Assembly: GCA_030765065.1 (NCBI GenBank)
Contig: CM060985.1
Span: 8,618,001-8,682,000 of the forward strand
Length of the DNA: 64,000 bases
Reading direction: 5' to 3'
DNA from: Deroplatys truncata
Taxonomy: Eukaryota; Arthropoda; Insecta; Mantodea; Mantidae
Of this stretch, positions 1-12,584 are shown piece by piece. Numbering within the stretch: the first letter of the stretch is position 1; every line of letters begins with the position of its first letter. The position numbers and the translations under genes are program-made. The notes under the pieces were generated by a model. The model saw nothing but the letters and a program-made list of their open reading frames with translations. It did no database searches and had not been told where the DNA came from.

Positions 1-480
1 TTTCATTGGTTTTACTATCAAATATTCAATTTCTACAGACTGCTTTCTAGAGAAATTCATGTGAATGTAACACATCAGATATATATACTTTTTCCATGGA
101 ATTTTTCCCTTATCCTCATAAAATAAATGTTGTGTAACTGTAAGCTCAATGGACTCCAGGGTAATTTGACATCATTTCACTCATTCACTGTCTGATTGAC
201 CTACTTGGTTAAAGGTTAACACCCCCCGCCCAAAAAAAAAGAGGGAAAATGAGTTCAACTGGAGGTTTTCTAGTATAAACAATAAATTTGAATGAAATAG
301 TATAGGTTTATTTATTTCATTTTAAAATTGGTATTTCTCATTTGTTTTCACAACCATGCACATAGTAGGTAGAGAAGGTATTGCATTTCAGCTAAAAATT
401 TGACATTGAGAATTCTCTGGAAATGCATGTTTTTAGTCCCCTGAATAAAACAAATATCAGTATTAGAAAAAGGTGTGTGC
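1..480 (+). repeat. Degenerate family A repeat fragments
   Basis: Two old pieces of the repeat called family A here (best copies at 36803-37690 and 62524-63415). Positions 43-80 match its tail (the words catgtgaatgtaacacatca), and 361-450 match its head (tagtaggtagagaaggtatt, then ccctgaataaaa). Both are in + orientation and heavily mutated. They lie in what should be the intron before the PACS exon at 800. No gene is visible in 1-799. Confidence 0.55.
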
Positions 481-799
481 CTGTGCATATGGTTTTTTTT
501 TAATGAAAATAAATTCACAGTTAATAGTGTTTTTGTTGTTTGTTGTTCTTTATATAGTAGCTTGAGTGTGTAGGTTTCCTCTATATGCTAAAGGCTATGT
601 TTTGTCATTCACCCAGATGCCATCTTTCTCCACATCTATTATATGTTGTATTGCCCATTTTTGTAGGGCTAGTGATTTAATGGAACCCTGTATTCATTTC
701 AGTTATGGGAAAGTCTTGGTAGATGTTGGGTGTTTTATGTGTTTACAAAAATTGTATTATTCCCACAGTTTTGGAAATGAGAATATGTTTTCTTTTCAG

Positions 800-916
800 T
801 TATGAGGCTTGGAAAGAAGAAGGAAAAGGAGAAGGAAAGCGAGCCTAAGAGTCAAGTGGTTGAAGGTGTGTCTCGACTGATCTGCTCTGCAAAAACCCAC
901 AGTGTTCCACTTAAAG
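800..916 (+). CDS. PACS family sorting protein, penultimate coding exon (partial gene)
   Basis: Exon of a phosphofurin acidic cluster sorting protein, a cytosolic adaptor that steers membrane proteins with acidic-cluster signals between the trans-Golgi network, endosomes and mitochondria (family knowledge). A clean acceptor (tcttttcag) precedes 800 and a donor (gtatta) follows 916. The reading frame takes its first full codon at 802 and leaves one base for the next exon. It encodes a lysine/glutamate-rich stretch (GKKKEKEKESEPKSQ) and then VEGVSRLICSAKTHSVPLK, which I recognise as the conserved block close to the C-terminus of PACS proteins. Joining to 3145 keeps the frame. Upstream exons lie outside the window. 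The ATG at 802 is internal, not a start. Confidence 0.82.
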
Positions 917-1929
917 GTATTATGTTTTTGTTTATTTATACTAAGCAAATTACATTCATATATGACATGGCATTTAGCCCAGGCTCATTGCCTGTCATAT
1001 ACTAATTACGTTCTGATATATACATATCCTATTTACATTTTTAAGATCTACTCTCTACTGTGGGTAACTATTTGTGTTCTCTTTTTCTCACTGTCCAATT
1101 CCACTTGCTTTTCACTTTGTTTAGAAACTGGCCTAATTTCTTACTATCTTTATGAAACAAACACTTATGATACATTTTCTGCTAACTTTAAACCATAGAA
1201 ATGCTTTTCTCCATATATCAGCCCCTTTACATTAAAATATATGTTCATTATCTTCCTTATCGCCACATAAGGGGCATTGATCCTGGGTATACCATTTCTA
1301 AATCCTTTTAATCCCCAAACAGCAGTTCTTAGCCATGCAATGCCATCTTCCTCTTTATTTATCTTATCTGTATATGTTTCCCTTTCCCATGAACATTTTA
1401 TCTGAGCTTAGAAAGTCAAGGACCTCTTATTCGCTATTCCACTTTTTGTATTACTCTGTCCTCAAATCTTTCTCTTGCACCTTCCAAAACCCCTTTGTAT
1501 TGTTTTCCCTCCTCCTCCATACCTCTCCTAGCCCATTACTTGGAAGACTGTTTGCCCATCTACTGGTTCTTAAGTTCTTCTCTTTATACTTTAAACATTG
1601 CCTTAAGACATTACTTTTATCTAGATTTAAGATTCTCTACCAATATTTCAATGCTCTCTCCATTGCCATTCCTTTAGGTATTATATATAACAGTTTCATT
1701 ATTATGGGTTAAACATTTGAGGCAGGTCCACCAACAAGCCACTCAAAACACAATAGCATGTGTATACATATGTATTTCATATTATAGAAAATCAACAAGA
1801 GGCTGGGGTAAAAGGTGACGGTTTTTCTGGACAAGTACCAAACCCAGTGGTTTGAATTTTAGGTCTTATTATTTTATAATTATCTTTCATGATATTTAAA
1901 TGGAGACTTGTAGTTATAGTTATGCTTAT

Positions 1930-2345
1930 AATACAGAGAGAACCAAAAAAACTACAAACAGGCTGCGCAGTGTTTTTCCTGTCTGCATCCTTGGCGCTCA
2001 TTGCCGTGTGCCACTGTCGTAGAAAGGTGCGGATGAAACCATACAACATTTTTAAAACTACTTTTAAAGGCTTTACATACCAACTTTATAAAAGGAGATG
2101 CTGAAACTGGCCACCGTTGTTGTCCATACATTTTTGGCACCTTGTTAGGAAACTATCCATCACTCGCCATAGTTCACGTTGAGAAATGCTGGCAATTTCC
2201 TGGCGGATATTTTGTTTTAATTCTTCTGGGTGTGTGGGTTTGTCTTATACACTTTATGTCACTCCAGAGATAGAAATCACAGGGAGTTAGGTTGGGGGAC
2301 CGAGGGGGCCACAAATCTCTACTAATAATTCTGTCCTCAAACACA
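1930..2345 (-). pseudogene. Tc1/mariner-superfamily transposase remnant (C-terminal part)
   Basis: Read on the - strand, this matches the 3' part of the transposase pseudogene at 23464-24320 (+). Shared stretches include those for atttttggaccTC-like text, the words ctggcaatttcctggc / gccaggaaattgccag, and gctgcgcagtgtttttc / gaaaaacactgcgcag. The order of matches is the same in both. It is broken by stops and by an insertion of about 100 bp near 1996-2098. Only the C-terminal end of the protein is represented, with no catalytic centre. It is non-functional. Confidence 0.6.
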
Positions 2346-2428
2346 CTTTCATAAAGTTGTTAAGTAAAGCCTTTAAAAGTAGTTTTAAAAATGTTGTATG
2401 GTTTCATCTGTGCCTTTCTATGATAGAA
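2012..2428. repeat. Inverted repeat flanking a transposase scrap
   Basis: Positions 2032-2075 and 2365-2408 are perfect reverse complements (44 bp). Weaker complementarity extends outward to about 2012 and 2428 (agaaaggtgcggatgaaacc versus its near match). The loop of about 290 bp holds part of the transposase remnant. The arm sequence is absent from the related copy at 23464-24320, so the arms are not simply part of that transposon. Confidence 0.7.
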
Positions 2429-2614
2429 TAGAAGCGTTGGATCAGCTCAGCCTGTGTGTCATGTCATTCCAAACAATCAGTACACCATGATAACTACACA
2501 CAGCGAGATCATTTAACCCAATATCTGCTGGGCTGCCACTCAAATAATTTTACATAAACCCACGATTTTCTGATAATAAGGTGGTCTAAACAAACAAGAT
2601 GCCTGTAATATTTT

Positions 2615-3085
2615 GTACTCAAGTTCATCTTCCAAAGATGCAGCACAAAAGTTTTCAAGAAAATCCCCATATCCCAAACTACCCTTTACTTCTGAAGGCT
2701 TTTGTTACTTTTTTTTTTGTTATTTTCTCAAAAATTGCTCTTGACGGTATCAATTAAAATGCTATATGTTTCACTGAGATGAGTAGTAAAATGCATATAT
2801 ATTTTCTGTTGTGTAAAGTTCCCTTATTTGAATGAATTTTGTATAACTGCAAAGCCATGATATAGATATAAAATGTTACTACAGATCTCATTGAAGCATT
2901 TACATTTTTTGAAGTGCTAAGCCATCATTCAAATGTTATACAGGGAGTATTGGAATTTTAAAGCCAGTACATGCGACTTACTTCGGTACCTACAATAAAA
3001 TGTGTAGTGAAGTTTATCTCGATTAACAAGAAGCAGATAGAAAAATAAGCTTTCGTAAAAATAGTGTGTAGAAGAGAGATAGAAG
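2615..3085 (+). repeat. Degenerate family A repeat copy
   Basis: The segment follows family A in order: ttccaaagatgcagcac, ttttcaagaaaatcccc, actaccctttac, a degraded middle, ttggaattttaaagccagta, then tttatctcgattaacaagaa and a decayed tail near 3070. It is + orientation and lacks the head. It ends about 60 bp before the PACS last exon. Confidence 0.6.
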
Positions 3086-3144
3086 TAAACGATAGTGGTT
3101 AAAGAAAGACCCTACAAATTTTACTGTGTTACTCTTATTTACAG

Positions 3145-3263
3145 TGAGCATTGATGGAGCAGAGTGGTCAGGAGTAAAGTTCTTCCAGCTGTCCGCACAA
3201 TGGCAAACGCACATCAAGCACTTCCCCATTACGTTGTTCAGCTTCTTGGAACCGAACCTGTAG
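3145..3263 (+). CDS. PACS family sorting protein, last coding exon
   Basis: The acceptor ttatttacag is followed by a frame that completes the split codon from 916 (G+TG = Val). The peptide begins [20 protein letters not shown], continues with [19 protein letters not shown] and stops with TAG at 3261-3263. The order IDG-EW, VKFFQL-AQW, H-KHFP matches the very C-terminus of PACS-1/PACS-2 and their insect homologues as I know them. After the HFP motif the last dozen residues differ from the vertebrate ends, which is usual for the family. A longer ATG-initiated frame over the same DNA (3164-3463) is a shadow. The 3' UTR must start at 3264; I could not fix the polyadenylation site. Confidence 0.83.
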
Positions 3264-4015
3264 CTCAGAAGATGGTGGCAGCAACGCAGGACGAGCCACG
3301 GTCGACTAATAGCGCAGCCAAGGATCTTGCCACTGTTCCAAGTGCCATCATCATCGTCATTTTGCCAGTATTTTCTAAAGTTCGTGGGGACGTACCCCTC
3401 AGAACATTAGCCTTGTTGTCGGGTGGAAGTGAACCTGAAACTTGGACCTGTTCTCTATGTTAAGGGCATTTCACTTGCCACAATGATGCCAAATTTATTA
3501 TTCTCTCTCTTTGAAACTGTATCTATTTAAAGAATCTAAACAAACAGCAGTCAAATTAGCAGTTCTTCTCACCAGATCAATAGTTTTTGGCTTCTAATCT
3601 TGTGACACAAAATATTATATCTTGCCCACAAGGAATTCTAGCAACTTTTAAACTAATACTATATACGTATAACAAAACTGTAACCAACATTTTTCTGGTG
3701 ATTTTGATTTTGGATGAATAATTGATGCTAACTGATCAATGGGCTATCTTGCAGACAGAAGTCCATTTTTGATATGTGGATGGGTGGGCAAGAGACCACA
3801 TAGGTGTGTTACGTTTTCATGTAAGAATGGCAGAACCAGTTATAAAACTTGGTATGTAACCATACTTGCCAACTTTTACAGTTTGCCCATCAAATGTATG
3901 TGAGTGGGGGCCTTTTTACAGCTTTGTGGGCAGATTGAAAGTGTACACATTTTCACCACAGACATGACAAAACATTAAATTCTATTGCATTATATTGTAA
4001 CTTAAAATTACAGAC

Positions 4016-7000
4016 TGAATAGTATACAGTGTTATGATAAACCAGAGTTTATCTGTGTGTCTATCCTTCATCATGATCATGGTCCCCCTTCACTGGGCTG
4101 CAACAAAATGGATAGCACCGCTAGTGACCTCTAATAAATGGTATACAGTGGTATGATAGACCAGAGCTTATCTGTGTGTCTATCCTTCATCATGATCATG
4201 GTCCCCTTTCACTGGGCTACAACAAAATGTATAGCACCACTAGTGACCTCTAGTAAATGGTATACAGTGTTATGATAGACCAGAGCTTATCTGTGTGTCT
4301 ATCCTTAATCATGATCATGGTCCCCCTTCACTGGGCTGCAACAAAATGTATAGCACCGCCAGTGACCTCTAGTAAATAGTATACAGTGGTATGATAGACC
4401 AGAGTTTATCTGTGTGTCTATCCTTCATCAGGATCATGGTCCCCCTTCACTGGGCTGCAACAAAATGTATAGCACTGCTAGTGACCTCTAGTAAATGGTG
4501 TACAGTATTATGATAGACCAGAGCTTATCTGTGTGTCTATCCTTCATCATGATCATGGTCCCCCTTCACTGGGCTGCAACAAAATGTACAGCACCACTAG
4601 TGACCTCTAGTAAATGGTATACAGTGCTATGTTAGACCAGAGCTTATCTGTGTGTCTATCCTTCATCATGATCATGGTCCCTCTTCACTGGGCTGCAACA
4701 AAATGTATAGTACCACTAGTGACCTCTAGTAAATGGTATACAGTGTTATGATAGACCAGAGCTTATCTGTGTGTCTATCCTTCATCATGATCATGGTCCC
4801 CTTCACTGGACTGTAACAAAATGTATAGCACCACGAGTGACCTCTAGTAAATGGTATACAGTGTTATGATAGACCAGAGCTTATCTGTGTGTCTATCCTT
4901 CATCATGATCATGATCCCCCTTCACTGGGCTGCAACAAAATGTATAGCACCGCTAGTGACCTCTAGTAAATGGTATACAGTGGTATGATAGACTAGAGCT
5001 TATCTGAGTGTCTATCCTTTATCATGATCATAGTCCCTCTTCACTGGGCTGCAACAAAATGTATAGCACCGCTAGTGACCTCTAGTAAATGGTATACAGT
5101 GGTATGATAGACTAGAGCTTATCTGAGTGTCTATCCTTTATCATGATCATAGTCCCTCTTCACTGGGCTGCAACAAAATGTATAGCACCGCTAGTGACCT
5201 CTAGTAAATGGTATACAGTACTATGATAGACCAGAGCTTATCTGTGTGTCTAGCCTTCATCATGATCATGATCCCCCTTCACTGGGCTGCAACAAAATGT
5301 ATAGCACCACTAGTGACCTCTAGTAAATGGTATACAGTGCTATGATAGACTAGAGCTTATCTGAGTGTCTATCCTTTATCATGATCATAGTCCCTCTTCA
5401 CTGGGCAGGAACAAAATGTATAGCACCACTAGTGACCTCTAGTAAATGGTATACAGTGCTATGATAGACCAGAGCTTATCTGAGTGTCTATCCTTCATCA
5501 TGATCGTGGTCCCCCTTCACTGGGCTGTAACAAAATGTATAGCACCATTAGTGACCTCTAGTAAATGGTATACAGTGTTATGATAGACTAGAGCTTATCT
5601 GAGTGTCTATCCCTTATCATGATCATAGTCCCTCTTCACTGGGCTGTAACAAAATGTATAACACCACTAGTGACCTCTAGTAAATGGTATACAGTGTTAT
5701 GATAGACTAGAGCTTATCTGAGTGTCTATCCCTTATCATGATCATAGTCCCTCTTCACTGGGCTGTAACAAAATGTATAGCACCACTAGTGACCTCTAGT
5801 AAATGGTATACAGTGCTATGATAGACTAGAGCTTATCTGAGTGTCTATCCTTTATCATGATCATAGTCCCTCTTCACTGGGCTGTAACAAAATGTATAGC
5901 ACCACTAGTGACCTCTAGTAAATGGTATACAGTGCTATGATAGACTAGAGCTTGTCTGAGTGTCTATCCTTTATCATGATCATAGTCCCTCTTCACTGGG
6001 CTGTAACAAAATGTATAGCACCACTAGTGACCTCTAGTAAATGGTATACAGTGCTATGATAGACTAGAGCTTATCTGAGTGTCTATCCTTTATCATGATC
6101 ATAGTCCCTCTTCACTGGGCAGGAACAAAATGTATAGCACCACTAGTGACCTCTAGTAAATGGTATACAGTGCTATGATAGACCAGAGCTTATCTGAGTG
6201 TCTATCCTTCATCATGATCGTGGTCCCCCTTCACTGGGCTGTAACAAAATGTATAGCACCATTAGTGACCTCTAGTAAATGGTATACAGTGTTATGATAG
6301 ACTAGAGCTTATCTGAGTGTCTATCCCTTATCATGATCATAGTCCCTCTTCACTGGGCTGTAACAAAATGTATAACACCACTAGTGACCTCTAGTAAATG
6401 GTATACAGTGTTATGATAGACTAGAGCTTATCTGAGTGTCTATCCCTTATCATGATCATAGTCCCTCTTCACTGGGCTGTAACAAAATGTATAGCACCAC
6501 TAGTGACCTCTAGTAAATGGTATACAGTGCTATGATAGACTAGAGCTTATCTGAGTGTCTATCCTTTATCATGATCATAGTCCCTCTTCACTGGGCTGTA
6601 ACAAAATGTATAGCACCACTAGTGACCTCTAGTAAATGGTATACAGTGCTATGATAGACTAGAGCTTGTCTGAGTGTCTATCCTTTATCATGATCATAGT
6701 CCCTCTTCACTGGGCTGTAACAAAATGTATAGCACCACTAGTGACCTCTAGTAAATGGTATACAGTGCTATGATAGACTAGAGCTTATCTGTGTGTCTAT
6801 CCTTCATCATGATCATGGTCCCCTTCATTGGGCCGTAACAAAATGTATAGTACCACTAGTGACCTCTAGTAAATGGTATACAGTGCTATGATAGACTAGA
6901 ACTTATCTGAGTGTCTATCCTTTATCATGATCATGGTCCCTCTTCACTGGGCTGTAACAAAATGTATAGCACCACTAGCAACCTCTAGTAAATGGTATAC

Positions 7001-8118
7001 AGTGTTATGATAGACCAGAGCTTATCTGTGTGTCTATCCTTCATCATGATCATGGTCCCCTTCATTGGGCCGTAACAAAATGTATAACACCACTAGTGAC
7101 ATATAGTAAATGGTATACAGTGCTATGATAGACCAGAGCTTATCTGTGTGTCTATCCTTCATCATGATCATGGTCCCCTTCATTGGGCCGTAACAAAATG
7201 TATAGCACCACTAGTGACATATAGTAAATGGTATACAGTGCTATGATAGACCAGAGCTTATCTGTGTGTGTATCCTTCATCATGATCATGGTCCACCTTC
7301 ACTAGAGTGCAACAAAATGTATAGCACCACTAGTGACATATAGTAAATGGTATACAGTGCTATGATAGACCAGAGCTTATCTGTGTGTCTATCCTTCATC
7401 ATGATCATGGTCCACCTTCACTGAGCTGCAACAAAATGTATAGCACCAGTAGTGTCCTCTAGTAAATGATATACAGTGTTATGATAGACCAGAGCTTATC
7501 TGTGTATCTATACATCATCATCATGGTCCCTCTTCGCTAGAGTACAACAAAATGTATAGCACCACTAGTGACCTCTAGTAAATGGTATACAGTGCTATGA
7601 TAGATCAGAGCTTATCTGTGTGTCTATCCTTCATCATGATCATGGTCCCTCTTCACTGGGCTACAACAAAATGTATAGCACCACTAGTGACCTCTAGTAA
7701 ATGGTATACAGTGCTATGATAGACCAGAGCTTATCTGTGTATCTATCCTTCATCATGATCATGGTCCCTCTTCACTGGGCTGCAACAAAATGTATAGCAC
7801 CACTAGTGACCTCTAGTAAATGGTATACAGTGCTATGATAGACCAGAGCTTATCTGTGTATCTATCCTTCATCATGATCATGGTCCCTCTTCACTGGGCT
7901 GCAACAAAATGTATAGCACCACTAGTGACCTCTAGTAAATGGTATACAGTGTTATGATAGACCAGAGCTTATCTGTGTATCTATCCTTCATCATGATCAT
8001 GGTCCCTCTTCACTGGGCTACAACAAAATGTATAGCACCACTAGTGACCTCTAGTAAATGGTATAAAGTGCTATGATAGACCAAGCCTATTGGTGTGTCT
8101 ATCCTTAATCATGATCTT
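4016..8118. repeat. 119-bp tandem repeat array, about 34 units
   Basis: The phrase tatacagtg recurs every 119 bp (4023, 4142, 4261, 4380 and so on) to about 8060, giving roughly 34 units. Each unit carries the palindrome CATGATCATG (in most copies), cttcactgggct, aacaaaatgtatagcacca, and agtgacctctagtaaatgg. Units differ mostly by single bases. A block of six units (about 5333-6046) is repeated almost without change in the next 714 bp (6047-6760), and the unit at about 4978 is repeated exactly in the next one. There is no open frame through the unit. This is a minisatellite or satellite array about 750 bp past the PACS stop codon. Confidence 0.97.
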
Positions 8119-8907
8119 GTTTTAATACATTATTTGTGGTGGTACCAGGAAGAATTTCAGAAGCAGTACTACCAGGTCTGAAGGTATTGTTATAAAATGG
8201 AATTCGTAGTTATTTTGCATGGAATTTTTTAACATTTTACAGATTTTAAATTTCATTTTATTGCAAGATTATTATGCTTTGCTGGACTCTGCAAAGTTTC
8301 ACAGGTTTCAAGTTCAGGAAGTTGGCAAGTGTGTGTAACATATTACATACCTTAAATTCTGCTTAGAAAATAGGCTATATGCCTAGGCACCTACTTGGGA
8401 GGGGGCAGGATTGTCCAATAAATTTGGGAATTAATAAAATATTTAGTGCAATTGTCTGAAAATTGAATAAAGATTAATTCATTTAAAGTTTGAGGAAAAA
8501 TAATGCTAGGTGTGTGCCCTGCCTTACTGTTTCCCATTGAAATGACAACAGGTCATTAAAGACATGCACTTGTAAATGGGAGGTGTGTGATACAAATGCT
8601 GCCAGAGCTGAGGTTTTCACCTGGCAAATGCTGTGGAAGAACCTAAACTTAATGTACACCGGTTCAGTAAAACCACTGTGTGTATAAACTCCTCTGCACG
8701 TGTGACAATCTAGTTCATGATGACAGCAGCAGCGTTTAGGCAATTACAAGAAATTTCAATCTGTGGCCACACTCATGATAGAAGTAATTTTAAAAGCTTT
8801 GCTCTACTTAGTGTGAGGATACCCAAACACTCAAAAAACTGGATGTAACATGATTCCTATAATCTATAACTCCTATATATCTCACCTCACACAAAATGAA
8901 TTGCTAT
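8119..8907. other. Intergenic, nothing recognised
   Basis: This is AT-rich DNA between the satellite array and a hAT scrap. A reverse-strand frame of 86 codons (8743-8483) shows no family I know and no splice or start context. I treat it as non-coding. Confidence 0.5.
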
Positions 8908-9021
8908 CACACCAAACTAATCACGAATATTATAACTGCAAAATGTTTTTCTATAATAGCAGATGAAACGATGAATGTGTCAGCAAAAGAAGAATTTAAT
9001 ATTTGTGTTCTCCGCTGTTAA
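8908..9021 (+). pseudogene. hAT-type transposase remnant
   Basis: A short open stretch of 37 codons ends in TAA. It reads ...ITAKCFSIIADETMNVSAKE and then EFNICVLR. The core SIIADET followed by a short gap and a KE-rich segment is the signature around the first catalytic Asp of hAT-superfamily transposases of the TTF/DUF4371 type often found in insects. Flanking DNA gives no continuation, so this is a tiny fossil piece. Confidence 0.6.
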
Positions 9022-10959
9022 GTGAAACCTAGGTTCCTTCATCATTGCTTTATTTTAACAGTTGAACTGTGCATTTGAAATAAAGTCCATTTGGTCTATT
9101 TAAACACTTTCTTTTTGTTTTTAATGACAGATCTATCTTGCAATTTTGGGGGCAGCCAGGCCCCTTCACTAAAATTGCTTGGGATGGCAGTGCCCCTGGT
9201 TTTGTAAAGTTAGGGCAGCAGTAAGTCCATTGCCCCTCCCCCACCCCCAAGTCAATGCCATTGTTATATGATGGCATGTTAATTGCTTCGTCCATAGGGG
9301 CACAAAATCAAAAATTGAAATGTTGCCTATTATTCAAGTTTACAAAAAATTTTAAATAACCAAAGTTATTTAGATATAATATTTCTGACAAACTTTATTA
9401 TTTTCAAAATTTTTATTTTTTGTTCGTTAATCATTTTCTGACTTTGACATCGGACAAAAAGCCCATTTCTGCCACAGTTTTGAGTTTTACACCAAAATGT
9501 TAAATCATTTTGTAACACCATACATAAAAAGGTTGGAAAATCAATTCATTTACATAATAAATGTTGAAAATTGCAGAACAGGTACACTATAATATTCATT
9601 CTTTCTGCATATTAAAAATGGGAATTTTCTTGAGACAAATATTTTCTGCAGTCACTGTAAAGGGTTGAGTTACAGCTTCATATTGCTCAGATCTACCAAA
9701 ATTGCCTTTTTGAATAATGGTGTATCAGGTAGGAAGTTTTGCCTTCATTTTAGTTTGTAGCTATAGATTTCATTAAAATCTTGCCTCTAGCTGTCTGATA
9801 AAAAGAGTATGTGCAATAATGAGCCTGGGATGTAATACTAGGTTCAGATTGCCAGAGGTTCATGGATCATATCCCGGCCTTGGTCCAAGGGATTGCAAGT
9901 TTCAGGTTCACTAACACATAACAGATGAAGGGTGGCAGGATATTGTTTTTCACAGTGAAAGAGCATAGCGCTGCCTGTTGAAGAAGCTTGCTGCCATTTA
10001 TTCATGCTCTTATTTCCTTATAGTAGCCCTACCTTTGCCAGATATAAGAGATTTTATCCAAAGTTTTTGTAATGTTGTGTAAGTCATTCATTCCAAGCGA
10101 TATTCCCTTTGTGTGTTTCCATATTTTGTACCATGTATCATGGAAAATGTTCTTTCTATATAAGCTTCAACACAGTTGCTTTATGTGTGTGCATATTGTA
10201 TATAATGCTTTGTGTATTTACATGGAAATATGTATAAATGTTAGTATGAAAGTGAATATCTCTATATATTATAAATATGTATATAATATTTTTTTTTGTA
10301 ATTGAATGTAAATTCTGCATGGAATTTTACGAGGGATAACCCAGAGCTAATATTAGTTCCTCTTCTGAAGTACGGAGGAAAGGAAAACTGTAAACTTTAT
10401 AAATCTAAAATGTTTCAATTTTATAGTTCTGCCTCCTCCATGAATGTATCGAGTCATTTTACTAACGGAAAGCTAGTCTTGTATAATATGATTGTGCCAT
10501 TCTTTTGTCTAGAAAGTCTATGAATTATTCCCTATGGCTAAGTAGTTCTGTAAACATTTTGAAAATCATGGCCATACCAGTCTGCAAAGTTTACATGCCC
10601 CTTGGAAATGCATTATATGACATCACCAGGCAAAGAATCACTGTGTTTACAGTCACTAAGGCTCGGTTTTACGAACTGATGTTAAAAATACTCTTAACAT
10701 CATGTTTGCTAACATTATTTTAAAACTCTTGCATTTTATAAGTGTTAGCTAACGTTTTGTTAATGTCAAAGACAGGTACAAACAACAGCTTGCGGCCGTA
10801 ATTAAATAAAATAAATAAGTGGAATAAAATATTAGGTTTTATTCCAAAAAGAATGTATGAAGGAAGATTTTCACAATGCGAATTACTTAACATGTAAATG
10901 AGACATTTCTTTATGTTCTACACAGTATATAACGTTAAGAATGTATCATGATTTGTAGC
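9022..10959. other. Intergenic, nothing recognised
   Basis: AT-rich DNA without recognisable coding potential. A block at about 10655-10790 (cggttttacgaactgatgtt, then taacatcatg and taacgttttgttaatgtc) looks like an old small inverted-repeat element, but its ends cannot be drawn. Confidence 0.45.
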
Positions 10960-11370
10960 TTTGAACAATGTGCAGTATATGAGTGGGGACAGCACATTCA
11001 CTACACACAGGATTATCTTCATAACATTCTTAAACATAAGGAGCACTACTGGACATATTTTGTCATTTTTTTGTTTTTTTTTTTGTTTTTTTTTGCATAT
11101 TAATGCGTTACACAATTCCCATCTGAGGCATTATGAGAGTGTCCTGCTGCCAACATTGAGGATCCTAATGTGCAAGATGTAGCCGAGGGATGGAGTAGAG
11201 GCATAGAGTCTATGAGGCATGTTTTCTTCGGTTGGAAACTCGTCACAAAATGTATGCTAAACAGGCAGGTTGGGTTATTGCTCCTACCCACATACCGTAC
11301 TTGTACTGCTGTAGTTTTATCTATCACAAGTTTCTCTCCCCATTTTCGACATGTATATTTCTTTGGTTAA
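10960..11370 (+). repeat. Dispersed repeat family C, copy 1
   Basis: It matches 33345-33760 in the same order: cacattcacta, cataacattcttaaacataag, a T-rich block, catattaatgcgttacacaa, then a GTAGCCGAGGGAT word followed by tagaggcatagagtctatgagg. I see no coding frame. The element class is unknown. Its GC-richer core is also related to the core of the fold-back element at 28451-28732. Confidence 0.65.
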
Positions 11371-12141
11371 TAAATCCTGATGCCTATATATTTTCTGTTA
11401 TGTTTATGTACAACATTTATATTCTGGCTGATTTATATATATTATTATTTACTTGATAGCTGTTCCTCAAGGTTCTGTATGCAGATTCGTGGAGTTCCTA
11501 TGATGGTTGCAGTAAATATTAGTGACCTTGGTACTAATGCCACTTTAACTAGACTGTACAAGTGATATAATTACTATATTCCATGCTCTAAATTTAAATT
11601 GTTCTTCTTTTCTTCTAAAAGGCCTAACACGATCTTCCTAGTGTCTCTTCTCTTCTGCATTGTTGACTTTTTCTAGTAACCACTAATATGCATTGTTTTC
11701 TTAGCATCATTGTACTTTCTATCGACTATTTCTGTCTGAACACTTTCTCAATAATACTGTTGACTCATTATATAAGCAGCACATTTTCTTTCCTATCTCA
11801 CATATGCCCTTTTTTGTATATATACACAATACATATTGATAATTATTGAAACTTAATTTATTTAAAACTATTTTCTTGACATACTCCATATAAAGATTAT
11901 TATTTAATATTTTTCTTCTTCTTTGCCTTTACTTTTGTTTAATTTATTTTTACATTACACATAATAAAGAATCGTAATTATCCCTTTTTATCTTGCATTG
12001 TTTTTGGGTGTTGATAGATCAAATCCTGTTTAAGTTGGTGACCGAACTATATGGGCTCTGAACACGCTCCAATTGGCTTTTGTCCATACATTACAGTGCT
12101 CTCTGTTTCTGTAGCAGGCTACTTATATTAATAGACAATTA
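11371..12141. other. Intergenic, nothing recognised
   Basis: AT-rich sequence with no coding signature, RNA gene or clear element end that I can identify. Confidence 0.5.
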
Positions 12142-12584
12142 AGGCTGGTTCACAACAAGCAGAACGAGAATGACAAAGTTGAAATACATGTATTCTAATG
12201 GGAGCATTCACAATCAACCGGAAGCTTTCCTGGGAATGGGAAGGAAGACTTAGTCAAGTTTTAATGTTCTCGTTCCCAGACATGGCATATTAGACTCTTC
12301 ACTGTAGAGTTTGTTCTAGGTGGCCATGACATGAAACGCTGCTACTGCTCTCTCTAGTTGCAAGTGGAAACAGGAAGAAATCTTGTATATGTACATCCTA
12401 ATCTCAGATCTTGACATCTGCCTATCCTAAGCATTGATTCTTCTAGTGAAGGGTCATCTGTAGTTGGTTTATTTGCCTCAAAAACAAGCAAACAACGGTA
12501 GAAATTAACAAAGAACAATAAAGAAGTTTAATGGTTGCCACTAAATAAAGGAATGAAAGCTTGTTATGACCACAGGAATTGGAA

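Larger units (their letters stand above)
917..3144 (+). other. PACS last intron, filled with transposon remnants
   Basis: The intron runs from gtatta to ttatttacag. It holds a reverse-strand transposase scrap (about 1930-2345), a hairpin with 44-bp perfect arms, and a degenerate family A copy (about 2620-3085), listed separately. I see nothing recognisable in 920-1900, which is AT-rich and pyrimidine-rich. Confidence 0.75.

Noticed and set aside
1335-1712. 125-codon + strand frame in the PACS intron
   Set aside because: Leucine/serine/phenylalanine-rich composition from pyrimidine-rich intron DNA; no motif, and it lies between two phased PACS exons.
3164-3463. 99-codon + strand frame
   Set aside because: Overlaps the last PACS exon in another register and runs into the 3' UTR; the PACS frame explains the conservation.
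4016-8118. CRISPR-like array
   Set aside because: Units are contiguous 119-bp repeats with no unique spacers, in a eukaryotic setting.
10655-10790. Possible Harbinger-type MITE
   Set aside because: End-like words are present but no paired terminal repeat or target duplication could be fixed.
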